From: Micromonospora sp. WMMD1082
GTDB lineage: Bacteria; Actinomycetota; Actinomycetes; Mycobacteriales; Micromonosporaceae
Direction: 5' to 3'
NCBI RefSeq assembly: GCF_029626175.1
Contig: NZ_JARUBM010000002.1
Span: 6,279,001-6,343,000 of the forward strand
DNA length: 64,000 bases
The notes below the pieces were generated by a model. That model saw nothing but the letters and a program-made list of their open reading frames with translations. It did no database searches and had not been told where the DNA came from. The position numbers were made by a program, and so were the translations under genes. This document shows positions 19,065 through 28,075 of the stretch, piece after piece; position 1 is the stretch's first letter; each line of letters begins with the position of its first letter.

Positions 19065-20276
19065 TCAGAGTTGCCCGTGCCGGGGCGGCGCGGCACCGGT
19101 GAGCAGCCAGCGACCGACGTGCTGGACCTTCCACCGCACCGGGTCGTGCAGGGTGTGGGTGCGCGCGTCCCGCCAGAAGCGGGAGAGGTTCAGCGCATCC
19201 GAGGCCGATCGGGTGCCGCCCAGCTCGAACAGCGCCGAGGACGCCTCCACCGAGGCCCGGGCGGCGGCCACCTTGGCGATCGCGGTGGCGACCGAGGCCC
19301 GGGCCGTCCGGTCGTCGGTCAGGTCGGCCTCGGCCGCGTCGATCGCCACCGCCGCCTCCCGGACCAGGGCCTCCGCGCCGCGCACCAGGATCTCCAGCTC
19401 GCCGGCCTGCTGGACGAGTAGCGGTTCCTCGGCGGCACGATCCACACCGGCCTCGAACCACGGGCGGGCCCGCGCCACCTGGGCCACCGCGGCGTCCAGC
19501 GCACCACGGGCGATCCCGGCGTCGAGGGCGGCGTGCAGCACCTGCGCCCGTGCGCCGTAGGTGGTCGCCCGGCCGAAGATCGACGAGTACGGCACGACCT
19601 GCGCCTCGTCGACCAGCACCTCGTCCAGCAGCACCGTGCCGCTGGCCGTGGTGCGCTGCCCCATCCCGTCCCAGTCGTCGCGCACCGTGATCCCCGGGGT
19701 GTCCCGTGGCAGGTAGACCAGCGCCTTGGGCGCCGCTCCCCCGGGCGTCGCGGGCGCCGCCTCCGGACCGCTGAGCACGGCGCGGACCACCAGCCAATCG
19801 GCGAACAACGCGCCGGTGCTGTAGAACTTCTCGCCGTGCAGCACGTACCCACCGCCCTCGCGGGGCCGCAGCGTGGTGGCGTCGTCGGCCGCCGTGCGGC
19901 CCCCGCGTTCGGACTGCGCGTTGGCGAACCGCTGCCCGGCCAGCGCCGCCTCGAAGTATCGCCGCTGCTGCGCCACGGTGCCCTGCAACCGCAGCGCCTG
20001 AAGGAAGACGACGTGGCTGTGCGGGATCTGGGCCAGGCTCGCGTCGGCCGTCGCCAGCACCCGGAACACCTCGGCGAGCGTGGCGACGGAGACCTCGGCG
20101 CCACCGAACTCGGCGGGCACCGATATCCCCAGCAGGCCGGACGCGGACAGCTCGGCCAGCTCGGGCCCGGGTAAGCGCCGCTCCCGGTCCCGGACGGCGG
20201 CCTGCTCGGCGAAGGAGGCCGCCACCTTCCGGGCGGCCTCGACGGCCTCCTCGTCCGTACGGATCACACGGGTCAT
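19065..20276 (-). CDS. SfnB-family sulfur acquisition oxidoreductase (acyl-CoA dehydrogenase fold)
   Basis: 403-aa flavin-dependent protein of the acyl-CoA dehydrogenase/DszC fold. RDRERRLPGPELAELSASGLLGISVP is typical of SfnB, implicated in dimethylsulfone and sulfonate use. NAQSERGGRTA and GEKFYSTGALFADWLVV are conserved FMN/substrate-side motifs, and LNLSRFWRDARTHTLHDPVRWK is the C-terminal family signature. Start at ATG 20276; GTG at 20282 has better spacing to GGAGG and may be used. A perfect CCTAT-N7-ATAGG palindrome lies 62 nt upstream. Probable role: oxidative release of sulfite or sulfinate from an organosulfur compound using reduced flavin. Confidence 0.85.
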   Translation of the reverse strand: MTRVIRTDEEAVEAARKVAASFAEQAAVRDRERRLPGPELAELSASGLLGISVPAEFGGAEVSVATLAEVFRVLATADASLAQIPHSHVVFLQALRLQGTVAQQRRYFEAALAGQRFANAQSERGGRTAADDATTLRPREGGGYVLHGEKFYSTGALFADWLVVRAVLSGPEAAPATPGGAAPKALVYLPRDTPGITVRDDWDGMGQRTTASGTVLLDEVLVDEAQVVPYSSIFGRATTYGARAQVLHAALDAGIARGALDAAVAQVARARPWFEAGVDRAAEEPLLVQQAGELEILVRGAEALVREAAVAIDAAEADLTDDRTARASVATAIAKVAAARASVEASSALFELGGTRSASDALNLSRFWRDARTHTLHDPVRWKVQHVGRWLLTGAAPPRHGQL

Positions 20277-20337
20277 CGCCACGGGCCACCCCTCCGACCA
20301 CTCGCCACCGTTTTCCCTGAACAGACTAGCCACAATT

Positions 20338-20354
20338 CCTATCTGCCAGATAGG
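20338..20354. promoter_or_regulatory. sulfur-type palindromic operator before the SfnB-like gene
   Basis: CCTATCTGCCAGATAGG is a perfect palindrome with 7-bp arms and a GCC centre. Read towards the gene it is followed at once by AATTGT, a possible -10 box. It fits CCTAY-N7-RTAGG, also found at 51569-51594 and with mismatches at 16289 and 30809. Confidence 0.65.
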
Positions 20355-20403
20355 CGTGGTGCGGCGGCGCGCCCGGCCGCCCGCTACCGCACCGGCCCGG
20401 CGC

Positions 20404-22521
20404 TCACCGGCGGGACGCCGTCTCCGGTGAGGAACTCCGCTGCGAGGGGATCGCGGTCATGGTGACCGTCAGTCCGGCGGGCAGCTCCGAGACGGCAGCC
20501 CGCCCGGCGCCGTCGACGCTCACCCCGACCTCGGCACCGGCCACCCGCAGTCCGATCACCGACACCGCACCGAGCCGGGGACCGGCCAGCGGGTCGACGC
20601 GTACCGCGCCGGCGGGCACATCGGGGTAGATGCCGGTGGCGGCGTGCAGCAGCGACACCGCGGACGCCGCCGACCAGGCCTGCGGGCGGCAGGCCGCCGG
20701 GTACGGCACGGGACGGCCGAGCGCCGCCCGGTCGTCGCCGCCGTGCAGCTCCGGCAGCTGGTAGTCGAACGCCTCGGCGGCGGCGAGCAGCCCGTCGGCC
20801 AGGCGCAGCGCGGGCTCGTGGAACCCGGCGCGGGCCAGCCCAGCGAGCACGATGGCGGTGTCGTGGGTCCAGACCGAGCCGCAGTGGTACGACAGCGGGC
20901 TGAAGCCGGCGTCCAGGGTGGACATCGTGCGCAGCCCGAACGCGCCGGACAGGGCGTCGGTGCCGAGCAGCCGGGCGACCTGCGCCTGCTCGTCGGCGTC
21001 GAGCAGGCCGGTGCCGAGCAGGTGACCGATGTTGCTGGTCAACGAGTCGACCGGGCGCTTGTCGCGGTCCAGGGCGAGGGCCGGCTGCGGACCGTACGGC
21101 CCGTCGACCCAGAACGCGGCCCGGAACCGGGCGGCGAGCCGGCCGGCCCACTCGTGCCACCGGTCGGCGCCGGGCCGGCCGAACGCGTCAAGCAGGGCGG
21201 CGCCGTTGATCGCGGCCTCGTGCGCGTAGCCCTGCACCTCGGCGAGGGCGATCGGTCCGGTGGCCAGGCTACCGTCCCGGAACCGGACGGCGTCGCCGGA
21301 GTCCTTCCAGCCCTGGTTGGACAGGCCGTGTCCGGTGGTGTCGACGTACTCGATCAGGCCGTCGCCGTCCGCGTCGGCGTGCTCGCGCAGCCAGCCGAGC
21401 GCGGCGTCGAGGTGCGGCAGCAGGGGTGCGATGCGCGCGGCGGGCAGCCCCCAGCGCCAGGCGTCGTGCAGCAGGTTGATCCAGAGCATGGTGGCGTCCA
21501 CGGTGCCGTAGTAGGCGGGCGGCAGCCGCAGGCCCTCGTCGGGCAGGTCGAACTCGGCACGACGCAGCTCGTGCAGGATCTTGCCGGGCTGTTCGCCGGT
21601 GGCCGGGTCGGTGTGCCGGCCCTGCCGTCGGGCGAGCACGCGCAGGGTGCCCAGGGCCAGGTCGGTGCCGAGCGGCAGCATCATCCGGGCGGCCCAGAGG
21701 CTGTCGCGGCCGAAGAGGGTGAGGAACCAGGGCACCCCGGCGGCCAGGAACACGTCGCCCGGGGCCTGCGGGTCGGCCAGGCGCAGCCCGTGCAGGTCGT
21801 CGAGGGCGCGGCCGAGCAGCCGGCCCAACCGCCGGTCGTCGGCGCGCAACGCCGGCGGGGACCAGGTCGGCTCCGCCGGCGGGTACGCGACGACGGCGCG
21901 CGGGTCGGTGACGTCGAGCCGCCAGCGCAGGGTGACGCTGCCGCGCGCGTCGAGGGCGACCGGCCAGCTCAGGCGGGGGGCGGTGACCCGGTCCCCGGCG
22001 ATGTCCAGCTCGGCGCCCTCGGCGGTGACGGTGACCGTGGTGCCGTCGACGGCCCAGCTGAGCCGGCCGGGGGCCGATGCCCGCGCGGGCATCGGCGGGC
22101 TGGCGAAGCCGGTCTTGACCCGCTCGATCGGGGCGAGGTCGCAGCCGAGGTCGACGGTGACGGTGGCCCGCACGGGCGCGTCGGCGGTGGAGACGACGCG
22201 GATCTCCTCGGTGAGGCCGTGCCGGTCGAGGCGGCGGGTCCGGTCGAGGCGGACGGTCGGGTCGGCGCCGGGGTCGCCCAGCCAGCGGGCCAGGGCGACG
22301 AAGCGGGCGGCGTGGGCGCCGACGGGCGCGTGGCCGATCGTCTCGGGTTCGCGTTCGTCGACGCGGAGTTCGGCGCGGGACAGGACGCGGGTGTCGGCGT
22401 GGAAGACGCCCTGGACGCCGAGCGGCCGGATCTGCCCGGCGGTATCCCCGAGCGCACTGGTCGGGGCGAGGACCACTCCCGCCAGGTGGTGCAGCAGGGG
22501 TTGCAGGTGGCGTGCGGTCAC
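20404..22521 (-). CDS. glycogen debranching-type enzyme (amylo-alpha-1,6-glucosidase-like)
   Basis: Protein of 705 aa with a glycogen-debranching N-terminal domain (LAPTSALGDTAGQIRPLGVQG, about residues 18-38) and a C-terminal six-hairpin glycosidase domain. That domain holds GVPWFLTLFGRDSLWAARMM, QGWKDSGDAV, AEVQGYAHEA and CGSVWTHDTAIVLAGLARAG. The QGWKDSGD block carries the usual acidic active-site residues. Likely cuts alpha-1,6 links in a branched alpha-glucan or oligosaccharide; no signal peptide is visible. I chose the GTG at 22521 because TGGAG lies 7 nt before it. Divergent from a LacI gene, with operators shared between them. Confidence 0.82.
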   Translation of the reverse strand: MTARHLQPLLHHLAGVVLAPTSALGDTAGQIRPLGVQGVFHADTRVLSRAELRVDEREPETIGHAPVGAHAARFVALARWLGDPGADPTVRLDRTRRLDRHGLTEEIRVVSTADAPVRATVTVDLGCDLAPIERVKTGFASPPMPARASAPGRLSWAVDGTTVTVTAEGAELDIAGDRVTAPRLSWPVALDARGSVTLRWRLDVTDPRAVVAYPPAEPTWSPPALRADDRRLGRLLGRALDDLHGLRLADPQAPGDVFLAAGVPWFLTLFGRDSLWAARMMLPLGTDLALGTLRVLARRQGRHTDPATGEQPGKILHELRRAEFDLPDEGLRLPPAYYGTVDATMLWINLLHDAWRWGLPAARIAPLLPHLDAALGWLREHADADGDGLIEYVDTTGHGLSNQGWKDSGDAVRFRDGSLATGPIALAEVQGYAHEAAINGAALLDAFGRPGADRWHEWAGRLAARFRAAFWVDGPYGPQPALALDRDKRPVDSLTSNIGHLLGTGLLDADEQAQVARLLGTDALSGAFGLRTMSTLDAGFSPLSYHCGSVWTHDTAIVLAGLARAGFHEPALRLADGLLAAAEAFDYQLPELHGGDDRAALGRPVPYPAACRPQAWSAASAVSLLHAATGIYPDVPAGAVRVDPLAGPRLGAVSVIGLRVAGAEVGVSVDGAGRAAVSELPAGLTVTMTAIPSQRSSSPETASRR

Positions 22522-22601
22522 GTACGGCTCCAGGTTCGTCGGCGGAACGGCCTCTTGACAGACGGTTTCGAGGGGTGCAGAGTCCGAAACACTCCAGCAA
22601 C

Positions 22602-22643
22602 TTGAACGATCCAATCCTGCCCCATCCAAATTGGATCGTTCAA
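22602..22643. promoter_or_regulatory. twin LacI-type operators in the divergent promoter region
   Basis: TTGAACGATCCAA (22602-22614) and its exact reverse complement TTGGATCGTTCAA (22631-22643), with one further C/G pair outside each arm. Each half is itself close to a LacI-type palindrome TTGRWCGWYCAA-like. Centres are 29 bp apart, just under three helical turns. Placed between the debranching enzyme and the LacI gene, it likely controls both. Confidence 0.7.
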
Positions 22644-22662
22644 GCCCCTCGAAAGGCATGAT

Positions 22663-23655
22663 GTGGCTGAAAAGGTGACCATTGCCACGGTGGCCCGGCA
22701 CGCGCACGTCAGTCGGCAGACCGTGTCCAACGTCATCAACGCGCCGCACATCGTGCGGCCCGAGACCCGGCAGCGGGTGCAGGACGCGATCGTCACCCTC
22801 GGCTACCGGGCCAACCAGGCGGCCCGGCAGATGCGTACCGGCCGCTCCCGGCTGATCGCGGTGCGTATCGAGCCGACCCGCGACGGCATCAACGGCTCGG
22901 TGCTCGACCGCTTCCTGCACGGGCTCACCGAGACCGCGGAGGCCGCCGGCTACCGGGTCATGCTCTACACCGCCGGCGACGTTGACCGCGAGATCGCCGC
23001 GTACGGCGACCTGCTGAGCACGTACGACCTCGACGGGTTCGTCATCACCGGCACCGACCACGGCGATCCGCGTACCGCCTGGCTGGCCGAACGCGAGATT
23101 CCGTTCGTCACGTTCGGCCGGCCGTGGGACCACCCGCACGCCCACAGCTGGGTCGACGTCGACGGGGCTGCCGGCACCGCGGAGGCGACCGCCCACCTCG
23201 TCGCCGCCGGCCACCACCGCGTCGGCTTCATCGGCTGGCCCGCCGGCTCCGGCGTCGGCGACGACCGCCGGTCGGGCTGGCGCCGCACGCTGGCCGACGC
23301 GGGTGTCGACCCCGACGGGCTGGACGCCGAGACGGAGGACGGCATCCCCGAAGGCGCCCGGGCGGCACGGGAACTGCTCGCCCGGCCCACCTCACCCACC
23401 GCCCTCGTCTGCGCCAGCGATTCGCTCGCCCTCGGCGCCCGCCAGGCCCTGCGCGCCGCCGGCCCGGACCTGTCGGTGATCGGCTTCGACGACACCCCGG
23501 TCGCCGCCGCGGTGGGCCTGAGCAGCGTCAGCCAACCGCTCGGCGACGCCGCCGCCCGCTGCGTCGACCTGCTCACCGACCTTCTCGACGGGCCGCGCCA
23601 CGGCCCCCGGCAGGTGCTGCTCCGACCCGCGCTGGTCCTGCGGCACACCACCTGA
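22663..23655 (+). CDS. LacI-family transcriptional regulator
   Basis: 330-aa repressor. The N-terminal helix-turn-helix and hinge helix (TIATVARHAHVSRQTVSNVI, residues 6-25, then RPETRQRV) lead into a periplasmic-binding-protein-like sensor domain (VDVDGAAGTAEATAHLVAAGHHRVGFIG, SVIGFDDTPVAA). GTG start at 22663; the two ATG triplets just before it are out of frame, and GAAAGG lies 6 nt upstream. Followed by a CUT1 sugar importer on the same strand, 30 nt downstream, so it is probably autoregulated and senses the imported alpha-glucoside. Confidence 0.9.
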   Translation: MAEKVTIATVARHAHVSRQTVSNVINAPHIVRPETRQRVQDAIVTLGYRANQAARQMRTGRSRLIAVRIEPTRDGINGSVLDRFLHGLTETAEAAGYRVMLYTAGDVDREIAAYGDLLSTYDLDGFVITGTDHGDPRTAWLAEREIPFVTFGRPWDHPHAHSWVDVDGAAGTAEATAHLVAAGHHRVGFIGWPAGSGVGDDRRSGWRRTLADAGVDPDGLDAETEDGIPEGARAARELLARPTSPTALVCASDSLALGARQALRAAGPDLSVIGFDDTPVAAAVGLSSVSQPLGDAAARCVDLLTDLLDGPRHGPRQVLLRPALVLRHTT

Positions 23656-23685
23656 CCCCGTCCCCCACCTCAGGAGAAAGACACC

Positions 23686-24936
23686 ATGACACCCCGCGTC
23701 CTCACCCGCGTGGCCGTAGCCGGCCTCACCGCCGCCGCGCTGCTCGGCGCGACCGCCTGCGGCAGCGGCTTCGACGACTCCACCGACGACACCGCCCAGT
23801 CCACCGGCCCGGCCAGCCTCCAGATCATGATCGGCTCCTCCGGTGACGCCGAGACCAAGGCCGTGCAGGACGCTGCGGCGGCCTGGGCCACCGCCTCCGG
23901 CAACACGGCCACCGTCATCGCGGCACAGGACCTGACCCAGCAGTTGGGCCAGGGCCTGGCCGGCGGCAACCCGCCGGACGTCTTCTACGTCGACGCCACC
24001 CGCTTCGCCGACTACGCCAGCGTCGGCGCCCTCGAACCGTACGGCGACCGGATCAGCGACACCGGCGACTTCTACGAGAGCCTGCGCACCACCTTCACCT
24101 ACGACGGCAAGCTCTACTGCGCGCCGAAGGACTTCTCCACCCTTGCCCTCCAGATCAACACCGATCTCTGGACGAAGGCCGGCCTGACCGACGCGGACGT
24201 GCCGACCACCTGGGAGCAGCTCACCGCCGCCGCCCGCAAGATCAAGGCAACGGGGGCGGTGCCGCTGGTGCTCGGCGACACCCGCGACCGCATCGGCGCG
24301 TTCCTGGTGCAGAACGGTGGCTGGCTGATCAGTGCGGACGGCCGTGCGCCCACCGGTGATACCCCGGAGAACGTGACCGCGCTGACCCACGTCAAGGAGC
24401 TGGTCACCGAGGGTCTGGCCCAGTTCCCGAAGCAGCTCGACGCGGGCTGGTCCGGTGAGGCGTTCGGCAAGGGCTCGGCCGTGCTGACCATCGAGGGCAA
24501 CTGGATCAAGGGCGCCCTGCAGAACGACTTCCCCGACGTGAACTACCGGGTCGTCGAGCTGCCGGCGGGACCTGCGGGCAAGGGCACGCTCTCCTTCACC
24601 CAGTGCTGGGGCATCGCGGCGAAGTCGGCGCACAAGGAGCAGGCGATCGCCTTCGTCGAGGCGATGACCAGCGGGGAGCAGCAGATGACCTTCGCGAAGG
24701 CGTTCGGCGTGATGCCGTCGCGGCAGTCGGTCCGCGACGAGTACACCGCGGCGTTCCCCGCCGACAAGCCGTTCATCGACGGCGCCGAGTACGCCCAGGG
24801 TCCGGTGAACGCCCCCAAGATGGACAGCGTCCTGCAGGACCTCGAAGCCGGCCTGCAGGGGCTCGCCAACGGCGACCCGAAGAACATCCTCGCCACCTTC
24901 GACAAGAACGCGCAGGCCGCGCTCGGCGGCAGCTGA
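23686..24936 (+). CDS. CUT1 sugar-binding lipoprotein (MalE-like)
   Basis: Extracellular lipid-anchored solute-binding protein, 416 aa. Lipobox LLGATAC ends the signal peptide at about residue 25. The mature domain has the family-1 features GGNPPDVFYVDATRFADYAS, YDGKLYCAPKDFSTLALQIN and KGSAVLTIEGNWIKG. Preceded by AGGAG (GGAGAAAGACACC then ATG). With the two permeases downstream and a debranching enzyme across the operator, a malto- or branched oligosaccharide is the likely ligand. Confidence 0.88.
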   Translation: MTPRVLTRVAVAGLTAAALLGATACGSGFDDSTDDTAQSTGPASLQIMIGSSGDAETKAVQDAAAAWATASGNTATVIAAQDLTQQLGQGLAGGNPPDVFYVDATRFADYASVGALEPYGDRISDTGDFYESLRTTFTYDGKLYCAPKDFSTLALQINTDLWTKAGLTDADVPTTWEQLTAAARKIKATGAVPLVLGDTRDRIGAFLVQNGGWLISADGRAPTGDTPENVTALTHVKELVTEGLAQFPKQLDAGWSGEAFGKGSAVLTIEGNWIKGALQNDFPDVNYRVVELPAGPAGKGTLSFTQCWGIAAKSAHKEQAIAFVEAMTSGEQQMTFAKAFGVMPSRQSVRDEYTAAFPADKPFIDGAEYAQGPVNAPKMDSVLQDLEAGLQGLANGDPKNILATFDKNAQAALGGS

Positions 24937-24944
24937 GTGATTGC

Positions 24945-24973
24945 AGGGGCCCCTTCCTACAGAAGGGGCCCCT
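24945..24973. terminator. strong stem-loop inside the sugar importer operon
   Basis: AGGGGCCCCTTC (24945-24956) pairs perfectly with GAAGGGGCCCCT (24962-24973) over a 5-nt loop, 9 nt after the binding-protein stop and about 30 nt before the permease start. It could attenuate transcription or protect the upstream mRNA, giving more binding protein than permease. The arm sequence looks like another dispersed repeat of these genomes (recollection). Confidence 0.65.
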
Positions 24974-25001
24974 CCTTTCACCCCACCGGAGGGAGGAGAC
25001 G

Positions 25002-26135
25002 ATGGCGACGGAGATGTTGGCGGCCCCGGCGACCGCCGGCGGGTCTGGCCGGCGACCCGGGCTGCGCGGGCGCGGCGTACGCGGCAACGAGAACATCGCC
25101 GGCTGGCTGTTCGTCGCGCCGGTGATCGTCATCCTCGGGCTGTTCCTGCTGCTGCCGATCCTGATGGCGCTCTGGGTGAGCCTGACCGACTGGAACGGCC
25201 AGGGCAGCCCGTTCACCAGCGAGGTGCCCTTCGTGGGCACCGACAACTACACCCGGCTGTTCACCGCCGACGGCCTGGCCCGCCGGGACTTCATGACCAG
25301 CATCCGCAACAACGTCTACTACGTCGCACTCGTCGTGCCGACGCAGACGGTGCTCGCCCTCGGGCTGGCCCTGGTGGTCAACAACCGGCTGCTCAAGGGC
25401 AAGAGCTTCTTCCGGACGGCCTTCTACTTCCCGTCGGTCACCAGCTCGGTGGCGATCAGCGTGGTCTTCCTGTTCCTGTTCGCCAACTCGGGTGCGGTCA
25501 ACAACCTGCTGCGGCTCTTCGGCATCAACGGGCCGCAGTGGTTCGCCGACTCCCGGGGCGTCCTGCACCTGCTGCTCGGCCTGGTCGGGGTGGACACCCC
25601 GCCCGCCGCACTGGTGCAGGGTGGACCGTTCGGACTCAGCTGGTGGGAGTGGCTCTCCGGGCCCAGCATCGCGATGATGTCCATCATCACGTTGGTGGTC
25701 TGGACCACCTCCGGCACGTTCATGCTGATGTTCCTCGCCGCCCTACAGAACGTCCCGGTCACGCTGGAGGAGGCGAGCACGCTCGACGGCGCGTCCCGCT
25801 GGCAGCGGTTCCGGCACGTCACCCTGCCGCTGATCAAGCCGACCACGTTCCTGGTGCTCACCCTCGGCCTGATCGGCTCCTGGCAGGTCTTCGACCAGGT
25901 GTACGTGATGAGCCAGGGCGACCCGGCCAAGAGCACCGTCACCCCGGCCTACCTGTCGTACCGCACCGCCTTCCGGGACTTCGACTACGGCTCCGGCGCG
26001 GCGATCTCGTTCGTCCTGTTTCTGATCATCATCGTGCTCACCCTCGTACAGCGCCGGGTGATGGCCGACCGGGACGACTCCCAACCCCGGTGGGTGCGGC
26101 GGCGCCGGAGCCGAGCGGGAGGGTCCGCGCGATGA
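25002..26135 (+). CDS. CUT1 sugar ABC transporter permease (MalF-like)
   Basis: Integral membrane protein, 377 aa, with six or more hydrophobic helices starting with WLFVAPVIVILGLFLLLPIL (about residues 35-54). The EAA loop reads EEASTLDGASRWQRFRHVTLPLIKP. It is longer than usual because of a segment around residues 185-220 (VGVDTPPAALVQGGPFGLSW) between two membrane spans. GGGAGGAG precedes the ATG at 25002. Its stop overlaps the next permease by four bases. Confidence 0.88.
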   Translation: MATEMLAAPATAGGSGRRPGLRGRGVRGNENIAGWLFVAPVIVILGLFLLLPILMALWVSLTDWNGQGSPFTSEVPFVGTDNYTRLFTADGLARRDFMTSIRNNVYYVALVVPTQTVLALGLALVVNNRLLKGKSFFRTAFYFPSVTSSVAISVVFLFLFANSGAVNNLLRLFGINGPQWFADSRGVLHLLLGLVGVDTPPAALVQGGPFGLSWWEWLSGPSIAMMSIITLVVWTTSGTFMLMFLAALQNVPVTLEEASTLDGASRWQRFRHVTLPLIKPTTFLVLTLGLIGSWQVFDQVYVMSQGDPAKSTVTPAYLSYRTAFRDFDYGSGAAISFVLFLIIIVLTLVQRRVMADRDDSQPRWVRRRRSRAGGSAR

Positions 26136-27016
26136 CCACGTCGACCGACCGCCCGACGCAGCCCACGCGGCGCGGCGACCAGGGTCCGCGCACCCTGGCC
26201 ACCCGGTTTCTGGGGTACGCCGTCCTGGTCTTCTTCGCGCTGGTCTTCCTCTACCCGTTCGTCATCCAGATCGGGAACTCGTTCAAGACCGAGCCCGACG
26301 CGGCGGCCAACCCGCTCTCGCCGATCCCCGATCCGGTGGTGCTCGACGGTTTCGTCCGGATCTTCACCGGCACCAACTTCCCGATCTGGCTCGGCAACTC
26401 GCTGCTGGTGACGGTGCTGGTCACCGCCGGCCGGGTCTTCTTCGACTCGCTCGCCGGGTACGCGCTGGCCCGGCTGCGCTTCCGGGGCCGCTCCGGGCTC
26501 TTCGCGGCGGTGATCGCCGTGATGGCGGTGCCGGGCGTGGTGCTGCTGATCCCGAAGTTCCTGGTGCTCAACCAGCTCGGCATCTACAACAGCTACACCG
26601 GGCTGATCGTGCCGCTGCTCGCCGACGCGGCCGGCGTGTTCATCATGAAGCAGTTCTTCGAGTCCATCCCGGTCAGTGTGGAGGAGGCGGCCCGCATCGA
26701 CGGCGCGAGCATCTTCCGCACCTTCTGGTCGGTGGTGCTGCCGATGGCGAAGCCGGCGCTGATCACCCTGACCATCCTGTCGTTCCAGGGCTCCTGGAAC
26801 GAGTTCCCGCACAGCCTGGTCGCCGTGCAGGACCCGGGCCTGTTCACCCTGCCCCGGGGCCTCGCCGACCTGGTCAGCGGGTCGCTCGGCAAGGGCACCC
26901 AGTATCCGCTGAAGCTCGGCGCGGCGCTGCTGGCCACCATTCCGGTGGCGATCATCTTCGTCGTCTTCCAGCGCTACTTCGTCCGCGACGCGAACGAGGG
27001 CGCCGACAAGGGGTGA
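26132..27016 (+). CDS. CUT1 sugar ABC transporter permease (MalG-like)
   Basis: 294-aa permease with six hydrophobic helices, the first at LGYAVLVFFALVFLYPFVI. The EAA loop is EEAARIDGASIFRTFWSVVLPMAKP, followed by LTILSFQGSWNEFPHSL. The ATG at 26132 overlaps the previous stop. No ATPase gene follows, so the importer probably borrows a shared MsiK-type ATPase encoded elsewhere, as is usual for actinomycete CUT1 systems. A convergent terminator begins within its stop codon. Confidence 0.88.
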   Translation: MTTSTDRPTQPTRRGDQGPRTLATRFLGYAVLVFFALVFLYPFVIQIGNSFKTEPDAAANPLSPIPDPVVLDGFVRIFTGTNFPIWLGNSLLVTVLVTAGRVFFDSLAGYALARLRFRGRSGLFAAVIAVMAVPGVVLLIPKFLVLNQLGIYNSYTGLIVPLLADAAGVFIMKQFFESIPVSVEEAARIDGASIFRTFWSVVLPMAKPALITLTILSFQGSWNEFPHSLVAVQDPGLFTLPRGLADLVSGSLGKGTQYPLKLGAALLATIPVAIIFVVFQRYFVRDANEGADKG

Positions 27017-27053
27017 CCGTCGACAGGGGCGTGCGGCACCCGTCGACGGTCAC
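27013..27053. terminator. convergent stem-loop terminator
   Basis: GTGACCGTCGAC (27013-27024) and GTCGACGGTCAC (27042-27053) form a perfect 12-bp stem with a 17-nt loop. It includes the stop codon of the sugar permease and ends 3 nt before the stop of the convergent cysA, so it can serve both operons. Confidence 0.75.
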
Positions 27054-27055
27054 TC

Positions 27056-28075
27056 TCAGTGCGAGACGGCGAGGCTGGGCTCGTCGTCGGCGGCCGCGCG
27101 CTGTGCCGGCGGCGTCGCCGTGGTGGTGGGGCTGCCCGGGGTCACCCGGATGCGTACCGCGTCCTCGACCTCGATCCCGAGGGCCTGGAACTCGTTGCGG
27201 GTGAGGGTCACGGTGACGGTCTGGCCCTCGGTCGTGGTGACCTCGACCCGGATCTCGAAGCCGATCCGGGTGACCCGGGTGACCCGGCCGGACACCCCGG
27301 TGTCGGTCGCGGTGCCGGCGGAGAGCTGCAGGTCGTGCGGGCGGACCAGCTGGTCGCCGAGCTGGGTGACCGGGCCGAGGAAGCGCATGACGAACTCGTT
27401 CGCCGGCCGGTCGTACAGGTCGTCGGGCGACCCGATCTGCTCCACCCGGCCATCGTTGATCACCACGATCTCGTCGGCGACCTCTAGGGCCTCCTCCTGG
27501 TCGTGGGTGACGAAGACGGTGGTGACGTGCACCTCGTCGTGCAGCCGGCGCAGCCAGTCCCGCAGCTCCTTGCGGACCTTGGCGTCGAGGGCGCCGAACG
27601 GCTCGTCGAGCAGGAGCACCGTCGGCTCGACGGCCAGCGCCCGGGCCAGCGCCATCCGCTGCCGCTGCCCGCCGGAGAGCTGCGCGGGCAGCCGGTCGCC
27701 GAACTGCTGTAGGTGCACCAGCGCGAGCAGCTCGTCGACCCGGCGGCGGATCTCCTCCTTGGACCGCTTGCGGATCTCCAACCCGAAGGCCACGTTGCGG
27801 CGTACCGTCAGGTGCTTGAAGGCCGCGTAGTGCTGGAACACGAAACCGACGTTGCGCTTCTGCGGCGGCAGCCGGGTCGCGTCCACCCCCTCGATCTCCA
27901 CCGTCCCCGTGTCGGCGCGCTCCAGCCCCGCGATGATCCGCAGCAGCGTGGACTTGCCGCCGCCGGAGGGGCCGAGCAGGGCCGTGAGGCGGCCGGACGG
28001 GATGCTCACCGATACGTCGTCCAGCGCGACGAAGTCGCCGAAACGCTTGCCGACGTTGGAAATCTCGATGCTCAA
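27056..28075 (-). CDS. cysA: sulfate/thiosulfate ABC transporter ATP-binding protein
   Basis: 339-aa ATPase. Walker [10 protein letters not shown] (the double-glycine form typical of CysA), [13 protein letters not shown], signature LSGGQRQR and Walker [23 protein letters not shown]-terminal TOBE-type region from about residue 240. TTG start at 28075, overlapping the upstream permease stop (TTGA); no ATG lies nearby in frame, and the N-terminus [20 protein letters not shown] is full length. Last gene of the sulfate operon. Confidence 0.92.
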   Translation of the reverse strand: MSIEISNVGKRFGDFVALDDVSVSIPSGRLTALLGPSGGGKSTLLRIIAGLERADTGTVEIEGVDATRLPPQKRNVGFVFQHYAAFKHLTVRRNVAFGLEIRKRSKEEIRRRVDELLALVHLQQFGDRLPAQLSGGQRQRMALARALAVEPTVLLLDEPFGALDAKVRKELRDWLRRLHDEVHVTTVFVTHDQEEALEVADEIVVINDGRVEQIGSPDDLYDRPANEFVMRFLGPVTQLGDQLVRPHDLQLSAGTATDTGVSGRVTRVTRIGFEIRVEVTTTEGQTVTVTLTRNEFQALGIEVEDAVRIRVTPGSPTTTATPPAQRAAADDEPSLAVSH

